From contig NC_092271.1 of the NCBI RefSeq assembly GCF_036320965.1, positions 12,610,596 through 12,674,595 of the forward strand: a DNA stretch of 64,000 nucleotides. The letters are read 5' to 3'. The notes below the pieces were generated by a model. The model ran no database searches. It saw only the letters and a list, made by a program, of their open reading frames with translations, and was not told the DNA's origin. Positions within the stretch are counted from its first letter, which is position 1; each line of letters opens with the position of its first letter. The DNA comes from Panulirus ornatus. Its lineage: Eukaryota; Arthropoda; Malacostraca; Decapoda; Palinuridae. This document shows, one piece after another, positions 31,979 to 42,800 of this stretch. The translations under genes were made by a program, and so were the position numbers.

Positions 31979-34015
31979 TATACTTTGTCGCTGTCTCCCG
32001 CGTTTGCGAGGTAGCGCAAGGAAACAGACGAAAGAAATGGCCCAACCCCCCCCATACACATGTACATACACACGTCCACACACGCAAATATACATACCTA
32101 CACAGCTTTCCATGGTTTACCCCGGACGCTTCACATGCCTTGATTCAATCCACTGACAGCACGTCAACCCCTGTATACCACATCGCTCCAATTCACTCTA
32201 TTCCTTGCCCTCCTTTCACCCTCCTGCATGTTCAGGCCCCGATCACACAAAATCTTTTCACTCCATCTTTCCACCTCCAATTTGGTCTCCCTCTTCTCCT
32301 CGTTCCCTCCACCTCCGACACATATATCCTCTTGGTCAATCTTTCCTCACTCATTCTCTCCATGTGCCCAAACCATTTCAAAACACCCTCTTCTGCTCTC
32401 TCAACCACGCTCTTTTTATTTCCACACATCTCTCTTACCCTTACGTTACTTACTCGATCAAACCACCTCACACCACACATTGTCCTCAAACATCTCATTT
32501 CCAGCACATCCATCCTCCTGCGCACAACTCTATCCATAGCCCACGCCTCGCAACCATACAACATTGTTGGAACCACTATTCCTTCAAACATACCCATTTT
32601 TGCTTTCCGAGATAATGTTCTCGACTTCCACACATTCTTCAAGGCTCCCAGAATTTTCGCCCCCTCCCCCACCCTATGATCCACTTCCGCTTCCATGGTT
32701 CCATCCGCTGCCAGATCCACTCCCAGATATCTAAAACACTTCACTTCCTCCAGTTTTTCTCCATTCAAACTCACCTCCCAATTGACTTGACCCTCAACCC
32801 TACTGTACCTAATAACCTTGCTCTTATTCACATTTACTCTTAACTTTCTTCTTCCACACACTTTACCAAACTCAGTCACCAGCTTCTGCAGTTTCTCCCA
32901 TGAATCAGCCACCAGCGCTGTATCATCAGCGAACAACAACTGACTCACTTCCCAAGCTCTCTCATCCCCAACAGACTTCATACTTGCCCCTCTTTCCAAA
33001 ACTCTTGCATTTACCTCCCTAACAACCCCATCCATAAACAAATTAAACAACCATGGAGACATCACACACCCCTGCCGCAAACCTACATTCACTGAGAACC
33101 AATCACTTTCCTCTCTTCCTACACGTACACATGCCTTACATCCTCGATAAAAACTTTTCACTGCTTCTAACAACTTGCCTCCCACACCATATATTCTTAA
33201 TACCTTCCACAGAGCATCTCTATCAACTCTATCATATGCCTTCTCCAGATCCATAAATGCTACATACAAATCCATTTGCTTTTCTAAGTATTTCTCACAT
33301 ACATTCTTCAAAGCAAACACCTGATCCACACATCCTCTACCACTTCTGAAACCACACTGCTCTTCCCCAATCTGATGCTCTGTACATGCCTTCACCCTCT
33401 CAATCAATACCCTCCCATATAATTTACCAGGAATACTCAACAAACTTATACCTCTGTAATTTGAGCACTCACTCTTATCCCCTTTGCCTTTGTACAATGG
33501 CACTATGCACGCATTCCGCCAATCCTCAGGCACCTCACCATGAGTCATACATACATTAAATAACCTTACCAACCAGTCAACAATACAGTCACCCCCTTTT
33601 TTAATAAATTCCACTGCAATACCATCCAAACCTGCTGCCTTGCCGGCTTTCATCTTCCGCAAAGCTTTCACTACCTCTTCTCTGTTTACCAAATCATTTT
33701 CCCTAACCCTCTCACTTTGCACACCACTCGACCAAAACACCCTATATCTGCCACTCTATCATCAAACACATTCAACAAACCTTCAAAATACTCACTTCAT
33801 CTCCTTTTCACATCACCACTACTTGATATCACCTCCCCATTTGCGCCCTTCACTGAAGTTCCCATTTGCTCCCTTGTCTTACACACTATATTTACCTCCT
33901 TCCCAGAACATCTTTTTATTCTTCCTAAAATTTAATGATACTCTCTCACCCCAACTCTCATTTGCCCTCTTTTTCACCTCTTGCACCCTTCTCTTGACCT
34001 CCTGTCTCTTTCTTT
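31956..34015 (-). mobile_element. LINE-A copy, short 3' UTR, 502-codon open frame
   Basis: The open frame 32232-33740 runs from the region before the RT (LVNREEVVKALRKMKAGKAA) through FRSGRGCVDQVFALKN, FMDLEKAYDRV, GLRQGCVMSPWLF, SQLLFADDTALVA and HMERM to GRPNWRWKDG. The RT core looks intact. One base is missing near 32263 (aaatcttttcactcc instead of aaatctttttcactcc), shifting the final ~30 codons. The linker part (33740-34015) is frameshifted. An older LINE-A relic begins at 34016. Confidence 0.87.
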
Positions 34016-35690
34016 CATACATATACATATACATATTCATACTTGATCACCTTCATTCATTCCCAACCCACCCCGCCCCACGTGAAAGAGCACAAATGCA
34101 TGAAGGAAAAGAATAACATACATTCTCTTCTCTTCCCTAACTCCTAATCTCTGCCCCTGCATCAGCAAGGTAGTGCAAGGAAACAACGGATGAAAAAAGA
34201 CCACATCCATTCACACTAATTCTCTAGCTGTCATGTTTCATGAACTGAAATCATATCCCTATCCACATCCAGGGCCCACAGACATTTCCATGGTTTACCT
34301 CAGATGTCTCACATGCCCTAGTCTAGTCCATGGACAGCACGCTGACCCCAGTACACCACATCATTCCAATATACTCCATGCACACCTTTGACCCTCCTTT
34401 ATGCTCTGGCCCCAATCACTCAAAATCATTTTTCACTCCATTTTTCCATTTCCAATTTAGTCTCCCACTTCTTGTTCCCTTCACTTCTACACATATATCC
34501 TCTTTGTCAACCTTTCCTCACACATTCTATTTTTATGTCCACACCACGTCAACATACCCATCTCCTGCTCTCTCAACCACACTCTTTATTTCAACACTTC
34601 TCCCTTATCCTTTCACAACCTACTCGATCAAACCAACTTACATCACATATTGTCCTCAAACATTTCATTTCTAACACATCCACCCTCCTCCGTACAACCC
34701 AATCTATATCCTATACCTCGAAACCACATAATATTGTTGGAACTACTATTCCTTCAAACATACCCATTTTTGCCCTCCAAGATAACATTCTCTTTTTCCA
34801 CACATCCTTCATCACTCTTCCCTCATCTATGACTCACTTCTGCTTCCATGGTTCCATTCGCTGCCAAATCCACTCCCAGACACCTTAAGCACTTCATTTC
34901 CTCCATTTTTCTCCATTCAAACTTACATTCCAACTAAATTGTCCCTCAACTATGCTGAACCTAATAACCTTGCCTTACTCATATGACTCTCAACTTTTTC
35001 CTTTCACACACTCTTCCAAACCAAAGTCACCAATTTCTGCAGTTTCTCACTCAAATCAGCCACCAGTGCAGTATCATTGGCGAACAACAACTGACTCACT
35101 TCCCAGGCCCTCTCATCCCAACAGACTGCATACTCACCCCTCTCTCCAAGACTCTTGCATTTACCTTCCTCATCACCCCATCCATAAACAATTTAAATAA
35201 CCATGGTGACACCACACATCCCTGCTGCAGACCAACCTTCAATTGAAACCATTCACTCTCCTCTCTTCCAACTCATACACATACCTTACACCCTTGATAA
35301 AAACTTTTCAATGCTTCTAGCAACTTACCTCCCACACTGTATATTCATAAGACATTCCACAAAGCATCTCTATCAACCCTAACATATGCTTTCTCCAGAT
35401 CCACAAATGCCGAATACAAATCCATCTATTTTTCAGAGTATTTCACACACATTCTTCAAAGCAAACACCTGATCCACATATCCTCTACCACTTCTGAAAT
35501 CACACTACTACTCCCCAGTCAGATGCTCTGTAAATACCTTCACCCTCTCAATCAATACCCTCCCATACAACTTACCAGGTATACTCAACAGACTTATACA
35601 ACTCTGCAGTTTGAACACTTACCTTTATCCCCTTTGCCTTTATACAATGGTAATATACATGAATACTCTTACCAATAAATCAACAACATG
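34016..35690 (-). mobile_element. Old LINE-A relic, 3' UTR to RT
   Basis: A diverged copy: 3' UTR second half (34016-34340), C-terminal region (34340-34990) and RT to about motif A and beyond (ccagatccacaaatgc at 35395; accacttctgaaatcacac). Many indels. It may be the other part of the relic at 31660-31840, split by the younger copy 31956-34015; a similar ~30-bp stretch (tattcatacttg..ccttcatc) occurs at both edges. Confidence 0.72.
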
Positions 35691-37374
35691 ATACAAACAA
35701 CTGAATAACCTTAACAATGGGGAGGGAACCATAGTGGCTGATCAGAACAAGGCCACCACTGTCAGCCATGTCACACAGTAAATTCACCGGTCAATATATT
35801 TGTAGCTTTACATAATCTAAAATTCTGTTTTCAGTATTCTATTTCTCTGAATTACCTTTTTCCATATTCATTTGTTAAGTTCAAACTGTTCTTTCAAAGA
35901 TTCATGACTCATGCCAATTTCTGAGTTGAGAGACAGAAAAAAAAGCAGATGAAGTAGTAAGAGCAGTTCAAACACTTTTTCAATATTATACACTATATTC
36001 ATCACTTTCTCTTGACGAATACTGCTGGTAGGTATCCGAATCATAATATGTATTATCTACACCCTTGTAATGGCAATAATATAGATGATCTTATCATCAA
36101 AGGTATATTCTCTCAGTATTTCCTTTATTCTGTAGTTTTCAAACTAAACTCTACACTCACCAATCTAATAAGAAAAACTTGTGCATTTTATGTCAATGCC
36201 CCTCCTGAGTACTGCACAAATCATCCCCAACCCAGGGATCTAGTGTTGCACTTGTGAACCCTAATATGGCAGATTGATAACTGACTTGCCCTTATGTCAC
36301 AAAAAGAATAAATACATTAAAAATGCTTTGGAAACATTGTAAATAATATAATCTTTGCCCAATACTAAAACAACAATGAGTGACCATAATGAAGATATAG
36401 AAAAAGAAAATTCCATAATGTCAATATTCCGGAAGATTACCTCAGTATAATCTACAAATCTTTTTATGAAACAGCATTCTCTAATCTCAGGAAAAGGCTT
36501 TCTGTTTGACAACATATGAGCAGTATATACCAATGAAAGTAATACAGGAAGAGGGGTTCTATATATTTTGATTAAAACAATCTTTGGGTTCTGAGAAACA
36601 TGGTCACCTCCATGCTTTGAAGAAAGCTGAATTTTCAATATTCATGTCAATCAAGCTCTCACATTTAGCATTAAAACTACAGTACTCACTCCTTACCAAT
36701 TACAGATATACCAAAAGTATGTAGGCACATCACTTTCAATCTCTATAATATTTATGCACTTTATGCACTGACAGTAACACTAAATTTTAAGTTTAAAGGG
36801 GCTGTGGTCTGCCAGAGGGCAAAAGTGAAACACCAAGGTTTCACATATCAGTACTGAAGACACAGGTGGACAATACAAGGTACTGTAAGGAAACAACTGC
36901 AATACACATATATTCATGCTAAAGAAAAGATAACAACAATTACTGTACAGGGATAACAGAAACCACATAAAAATCTTCACTGGAGGATGAAATTAGTCTA
37001 TGAGACATCTTACTTCAGCTTTCCCAGCTACACTTTCAATATCCACTTCAAGGGAAAGCAACAATTAATAACGATAAGGACTACTGTTTTCTGAGATGGT
37101 GTAGAACACTTCTGTATGATGGTGTGGAACACTTACTGTTGCCTATTAAACCCCATGATTTTCAGCGTTCAAAATACCTTAACTACCAAAACCCAGCATT
37201 TTAAGGTCAAGGGAATTTTGTTTTTTTCAACATCATTATTTCATACAAAAGTCTGTGTGAATCCCTAATCAACCATGAAGTTTTAGGTGCAAGTCAGATG
37301 TGTCATTTGGGCTAGATGCAAAGGAGTTCTTTAGAGTTTCGAGCGAGTTTTAAGTTTCACTGACAATGATGATT
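35691..37374. other. Non-repeat AT-rich sequence, no gene recognised
   Basis: About 1.7 kb. Short open frames at 36012-36257 (+) and 36297-36638 (-) show no known domain. Confidence 0.35.
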
Positions 37375-37499
37375 AGGTGAGCAGTTGTGCCTGAGTGGAT
37401 TCTGTGAAAATACATTCATCTATACATATGTGTGTGTGTGTCTGTATATATGTATATACTTACTTCATACCCTACAAGTCACTCTATCTTTATGGGGCT

Positions 37500-37772
37500 C
37501 CCCAAGTGCTCAGGAAGCAGTGGTCATAAAGTGCACTTGTGTGTGAAGAGAGTAAAGTGCAAGTGAGTTGTCAGTGTTTGCTGTTTCTGTTGTGACAGTA
37601 GCACTGTGGGCACAAAGGATCTCAAGATATGTTGAAACAGTGTCTGTAATTTTGTAGGACTGGGTGACATCTACAGCAATGATGGGAAAGTTTGGCTCAT
37701 GTTTGTCTGGAGAGTGTGGCTCCTGACAGTAGCATACCTGGTAAAGTGGACTTGATGAGTGTGTTGAAAGGA
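37500..37772 (-). mobile_element. Jockey/CR1-like LINE relic, C-terminus
   Basis: On the plus strand, gggtgacatctacagc..aaagtttgg..tgtctggagagtgtggct is a diverged match to 4345-4395 in the first Jockey-like relic, in the same orientation. It ends where an old plus-strand LINE-A 5' UTR begins (about 37775). Confidence 0.45.
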
Positions 37773-37774
37773 TG

Positions 37775-39575
37775 GCTCTTTAGAAAAAAGAATACTTCTT
37801 ATGTACTTCTTAAGTGTCACAGAAGGTGACTAAGAGACATGAGCATGATAAGTCTGGAAACCTTCCTCTTCTGTTAATTTCTAAAAGTTGGAAGAGAAGG
37901 AGCCAAGAGAGGACTGCTCATCCCCCTTGAAGGCTCAAGATGGGGTGCCTAAATGTACTTGGATGTAACCATGATAAAAAAGAAGGGGTAGGTAGACATA
38001 TAATGTCTGAGGAGGGGAACCTGGATGTTCTAACAATGAGTGAGACAATGGTTTGGGAAAATTTTAGGGGTAAGGGGTTAGTATAAGGGTGGGAGCTATG
38101 GAAGGAGTAGCACTTGTATCGAAGGAAGAGCTGTGGAAATTTGTAAATGGGCACAAGGAAGCAAGTCCCAAACAGATGCGAGTAAAAATTAAAGTGCAAT
38201 ATGAGAGGTAGATGATCATTAGTGCTTTTGCACCTGGCCACAAGTGGACTTGGAGAGAGAAAGGTGTTTCAGGAGCAGCTGAATGAGTGTCAGAAGTGAT
38301 GGGAGATTTAAATGCAAAAGTAAGTAATGTAGCATGAGATGAGCTGGTTACTGTCGAAGTCATAGAAAGATAACTTTTCTTTCTTGGCATTTGCCATATC
38401 AGAAGAGGTAGAATAACTACAAAAATGGTTTTTAGGTAGATATTTGCCATAATGTCTCATATCCCTGGGGATAGGGGAGAAAGATACTTCCCACGTATTC
38501 CCTGCATGTCGTTGAAGGCGACTAAAAGGGAAGGGAGTGGGGGGCTGGAAATCCTCCCCTCTCATTTTTTTTTAATTTTCCAAAAGAAGGAACAGAGAAG
38601 GGGGCCAGGTGAGGATATTTCCTCAAAGGCCCAGTCCTCTGTTCTTAATGCTACCTCACTAATGCGGGAAATGGCGAATAGTACAAAAGAAAGAAAGAAA
38701 AAAGTAATGTAGCAGTTGAGGGCATACTTGGGGAGAGTAGAATATTCAGTGATGGTGACGAGCATGTGGAGTTGTGTACTGAAAAAGGACTGGTGACCAG
38801 AAATTCCTGGTTTACAAAGAGGGATTTATAAAAGTAGATGTGAGTGAGTTACAAAAACGGTAAGTGGGCATTATTGGACTAAGTATGAACTGGTAGCCAT
38901 GCAAAGGAAAGACTCATAGATGCTAACAAGCTGAGACGGGCACCTCGCGGGACATGTGATCATTTCTTGGTGCAGGTGGGGGAATAGATCTGTAGAGGCT
39001 CTTGGAAAAAAGAAATTGTATGGGTGAGAAGAGTGTGGTGAAAGTGAATGAGCTTAGAAAAAGGCTTGTGTGAGGAGATCATGAAAGGTTGAGAGTAGAG
39101 TGGTAAATGATATCAAATGAAGCTGGGGTGTGGGTGAGAAATGGCTGGTATTTAGGTTCAAGATGCTGGTAAGTGCAATAAGTGTGTGGAATGCATAAGG
39201 TGGGAGGTGGGCATCTGAGAGAGGGTAGTGAGTAATGGGATGACAAAGTTGCCAGTGAAAGAGAGACGAGAAATGAGAGATGTAAAGACATTACAAAGAG
39301 GAAAGGAGGGTGAGTAATCAAATGATGCACAAGAAAAAGTGGCAATAGGTCAAGAGAAAGATGCAGGCTGAAAAAGAGGGCAAATGATAGTTGGGGTAAG
39401 TGGGTATCAACAAACACCACAAATAAGTAGAAAATGTCCTGGAAGAAAGCTAATAGTGCAAAAAAACAAGAAAACAAATGGGAATATTAGTGAAAGGTGC
39501 TAATGGGGAAATGGAAACAGGAAGAGCTAAAGTGAAGAGATGGTGCAAATGCTTTGAAGGACAGTTGAATAAACA
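37775..39575 (+). mobile_element. Ancient LINE-A relic: 5' UTR, endonuclease, linker, with a nested insertion
   Basis: It starts with a 5' UTR (agaatacttcttatgtactt..ggaaaccttcctcttctg) and passes through the endonuclease (gatgggagatttaaatgcaa at about 38298; tcctggtttacaaagaggg at 38807; catgtgatcatttcttgg at 38954) and the linker to the RRWSEYFEG segment (39540-39570). It is interrupted at 38334 by a 367-bp insertion with 13-bp duplication. A plus-strand RT piece at 40318-40605 probably belongs to the same copy. Confidence 0.75.
38335..38701 (+). mobile_element. Half-LINE (SINE-like) element copy 3, with 126 bp of extra 5' sequence
   Basis: The exact duplication AAGTAATGTAGCA (38322-38334 and 38702-38714) flanks this insert. 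Its right 240 bp (38462-38701) are the half-LINE element: ggataggggagaaag, T-run, aaaggcccagtcctctg, gctacctcactaatgcggga, A/G-rich tail without TA repeats. The left 126 bp (38335-38461) are not in the other two copies. They may be 5'-transduced sequence, the true 5' end, or a prior insertion. Confidence 0.75.
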
Positions 39576-39776
39576 CCAATACCAAAGTGGTGCTACCCTG
39601 TAAAGTGCTGTTTCATCAGAGTGTTCTTGCTTGTAGCTCAGACTCTAGTTTGATACAAGGTGAAGATGAGATGGTACGAGTGCTTTGAAGAACTGTTAAA
39701 TAAACACTAATACCCTGGTTAAAGCCACCCTGTAGAACACTGTTTCACTAGAGTGCTCTTGCTTGTAACTTAGAGA
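39531..39776 (+). repeat. Tandem duplication of about 127 bp across a LINE-A edge
   Basis: The unit at 39531-39657 (gagatggtgcaaatgctttg... tgttcttgcttgtagctcag) is repeated in diverged form at 39658-39776 (gagatggtacgagtgctttg... tgctcttgcttgtaacttag). Each unit contains the last LINE-A bases plus ~90 bp of other sequence, so the duplication followed the join. Confidence 0.75.
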
Positions 39777-40317
39777 AAAAAAGTTAAGAAAATCCATGAA
39801 AAAAGTCAGTCACAAATCCAAACACTCACACCCTGCCAAGGGCAGCTCTCTTTGTTTGTAATCACTTGGCCAATCAGAGTGCCATACACATATACACTCA
39901 CATCCAATCAATGCCAAGCACTCTCCTCTGTTAGCACAGTACAAATTTTGCCAAGCTTACACAGAGTACACATTCGTGTCGACTTGCCAATTCATCATTA
40001 TTATTGTAACTGCTCCTGCATCTAAAGTGTCTCGTTAAAGACTCTTCTTGGATATAAAATTACAACTGTTGTGGTGGTTAGAAGCTGGTTGATGTCTGTG
40101 ATGCTTCCAAACAGGCTACATTGTTGGTGAAAACCACTATCAAGAACACAGATAAGATAAAAGCTGCTGCCATGATGAACATGAAGTCAACAGGAATGAA
40201 GGCGATTCGTTCAATCAGCTTGTTAGAAAAAAAAATGGAAGGCAAGCTAAACCAAGTGGCAGGTGTGGTGATGAGTCGACTGTCAGCTGTTGTGAACACC
40301 ACTTGGCAACACACTGG
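39777..40317. other. Unidentified insert between two parts of an old LINE-A
   Basis: This stretch separates the linker part (to 39575) from the RT part (from 40318) of a plus-strand LINE-A. At 39990-40090 a run reading gtctcgttaaagactcttct..acaactgttgtggtggttag is reminiscent of an LTR end followed by a primer-binding region, but no second LTR is present. The plus frame 40121-40324 is lysine-rich with no known domain. Confidence 0.3.
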
Positions 40318-40605
40318 GGGATAGAGGCAGGGGGATAGAGGAGAGTGTCTGAATTACAGAGGTATAATCCTGTTGAGTGTGGATTGTAAGTTGTATGGAA
40401 GAATGATGACCGAGAGGGTGGTGGCATATACAGAGCATCCGACTGGGGAGGAATAATGTGGTTCCAAAAGTTGTAGAGTATATATGTGGATCAGATGTTT
40501 GCTTTAAAGAATGTGTGCAAGAAATACTTAAGAGAAACAGAGGGACCTGTTTGTGACATTTATGGATTTTGAGGAAACATATGATAGGGTTCATTGGCAC
40601 ATCCC
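40318..40605 (+). mobile_element. Old LINE-A relic, RT segment
   Basis: Matches the YKGKGDKSECSNYRGISLLS coding region (gtctgaattacagaggtata), FRSGRGCVDQ (gtggttccaaaagttgtaga) and FMDLEKAYDRV (acatttatggattttgagga). Multiple frame breaks. Confidence 0.7.
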
Positions 40606-40764
40606 TGTCTTTAACATTATGTTCAATTTTGGTTATCATTGACAGAAGCTGATTCCATGACTAATAAACAAATTATGCAAGAAGTGACTAAATAACTAAA
40701 AATTTATTTGGCTTCAAAAAGAAAAGGTGAAGAATTAATCTACAAGTATCAAAAATTTTCAGTG

Positions 40765-41130
40765 GCCTCAACAATCTCAATCTTGTAACAAGTTCCTTAA
40801 AGCTTGATTCATCTGATTTCCTTAATAGCATTAGTTACACTCTCATGATTATTACTGGTTAAAATCTCCCACTATGATCTCGTCCTGTTTATTACAAACA
40901 TCTGCAAACTTATATATAATATCTCCCACTATGAACTTATCTTGTTTATTACAAATATCTGCAAATTAATATGTCTTTCATCTACTTCTGGTGTCTGAGC
41001 TGGAGGTATATAAACTAATCTGACTTTATTTCCCTATGAAGCTTATCTTCAATTTCTATAAAAATGAAGTTACTGTCATCAATGGCCAAAGTTAATTTGC
41101 ACTCTTGTTTCTTCATTCAGAGTGCATACA
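40765..41130 (-). mobile_element. CR1/Rex1-like LINE relic, endonuclease segment
   Basis: Minus-strand frames give RLVYIPPAQTPEVDE (about 40975-41020) and FADVCNKQDEIIVGDFNQ (about 40860-40912), the YRPP and GDFN endonuclease motifs of a LINE family distinct from LINE-A. A 57-bp tandem duplication (40864-40920 and 40921-40973) repeats the GDFN region. The copy is dead. Confidence 0.6.
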
Positions 41131-41342
41131 TACTGTGTTTGAGTATGGATTCTTATCTATACGCAAGTTACAAATGCCCTATTATCCTGTGATATTCATA
41201 TGGATGTTTTAGAACTTCTTACTAGCATTCATAGGCAAGAACTCTGGGAGGGGTTTAAAGAGTGCAGCAACGTTTATTCACATACAATCTGGGATTATGC
41301 AGTATGTAGTAATTACTTCTTGCATTTTTATCAAGATTTCTT

Positions 41343-41555
41343 TTTTATACACAATCGCTGTTTCCTGCGTCAGTGAGGTAGCACCAGGTAACAGACGAAG
41401 AATGGCACATCCACTCAAATACACATATATGTACATAAATGCCCACATAGGCACATATACATACATGTACATACAAAGCCAATACATACATACACATGTA
41501 CACATTCATACTTGCTTGCCTTCATCCATTCCCGTGGCTACCCCGCCACACAGGA
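41343..41555 (-). mobile_element. Variant LINE-A tail repeat, copy 1
   Basis: A 3' UTR-only fragment of a LINE-A variant: tail acaatcgctgtttcctgcgt, then gaggtagcaccaggtaacag (LINE-A: gaggtagcgcaaggaaacag) and a cacata-rich stretch. It lacks any coding part. Inverted CACAT/TATAC-rich text makes the short frames here meaningless. Confidence 0.65.
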
Positions 41556-41587
41556 AAACAGCATTGCTATTACTTATTTTTCTTTTT

Positions 41588-41755
41588 TACTATACTTAAA
41601 TGCTGTTTCCCACGTCAGTGAGGTAGCGCCAGGAAACAGACGAAGAATGGCCCATCCACTCATATACACATATATATACATCAACGTCCATACACACACA
41701 TATATATACATATCCATTCCCAGCGCCACCCCATCCCCCAGGAAACACCATCGCT
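41588..41755 (-). mobile_element. Variant LINE-A tail repeat, copy 2
   Basis: Same tail as the previous entry (aatgctgtttcccacgtcag, gaggtagcgccaggaaacag), about 40 bp beyond it and in the same orientation. The pair may be a tandem duplication or two insertions at one site. Confidence 0.62.
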
Positions 41756-42359
41756 AACCCCCGCTTACTAGGCAATCATCTGTTGAAGTAACAATTATGC
41801 TTTATTTTCCTTTTTATGGTGATATAGGCCACAAATTAGATAAGCCTCAAAACAGAGTTTCTATGTTGTTGTTTGACTTTAAAAATGTTTCATCTTTCAT
41901 AATAATCCTCAGTAGCAAGCAGGAGAGCTGCAACTGGCACAGAAAATAAAGCCATCTTGCAGTGTCTGACACTGGGAATGAGTTGGGAGATACATCTTCT
42001 CTCCATCGTTTATTCAAGTAGCTAAGTTTTGTGGAAATTTTTGCAAGCTAATTAAGTTGCATGTGACATAAGCATTTATACATACCTCTTGTGAGTCAAG
42101 GAATCATAAGCTTCAAGTATGGATTGGAAAATTCAGAACACACAGCTGCTGTGCTCAAGACCAAAAATTGTAATCCATATGTACTTAAGACCAAATAGGT
42201 CAAATGCATTATGTGAAGTCTACTCATTGTTTGCAATCCTGTCATGAGTGGTAGTGGCTAGTTTAGAAGCATTAAAGTAAGATATGTTATTCTAAGAACT
42301 GTGGTTTTGAAAGGGCTATCTTCAGATGATTTACACTGAAAATGGTGTTAAAGGATGAC
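41756..42359. other. Non-repeat sequence, no gene recognised
   Basis: About 600 bp, AT-rich. No recognisable domain or repeat. Confidence 0.35.
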
Positions 42360-42800
42360 CATTTGATGTATGGTTGGTGATGTGCTTAGAACTATATTTG
42401 GTTATACTTGAACTAGCCAGTGAAGGGGAGATCTGGCTGTATAGGTGTTTTAAATATGAAGTTGGGGTGTTTCTTGTAAAGTGAGAGTAGGCATTTTCTT
42501 TTATTGTAAAAAGTGCTACTGTGACAATTTATGTGCCTGCTGTATCTAATATGTCAGTAGTGGCAAAATTTGGATCAATGCCTGTTGGTGATCTATGCTG
42601 GTGGTTTAGGTACATCCTGTTATGGTTCTGGGATTTGTATTTTTTTGCTGTTTGGCATTTTGCAGAGTTGGTTTTGGAATAGAAGGGGAATAAGAATGGA
42701 AAGCATATTTCAGTACAGTCCATGTGAAAGTTTGTAGAGAAGAGACAAGAAGGCTCTGGTAGCTGGGTCTATGTAAACCATGTGGTGGTACCTGGACCTT
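42360..42800 (-). mobile_element. Jockey-like LINE relic, endonuclease C-terminal part
   Basis: The minus-strand peptide NHQHRSPTGIDPNFATTDILDTAGT (read here as HRSPTGIDPNF and TTDILDTA) matches the end of the endonuclease domain in Jockey-like LINEs I recall from crustaceans, in which the SP.DID..F.TTDILDTA string precedes a conserved SDH. The open frame 42529-42723 is part of it. The rest is frameshifted. Confidence 0.5.

Noticed and set aside
40121..40324. 67-codon lysine-rich plus-strand frame as a small gene
   Set aside because: No recognised domain, no promoter or splice context, and it lies in an unexplained block inside an old LINE-A.
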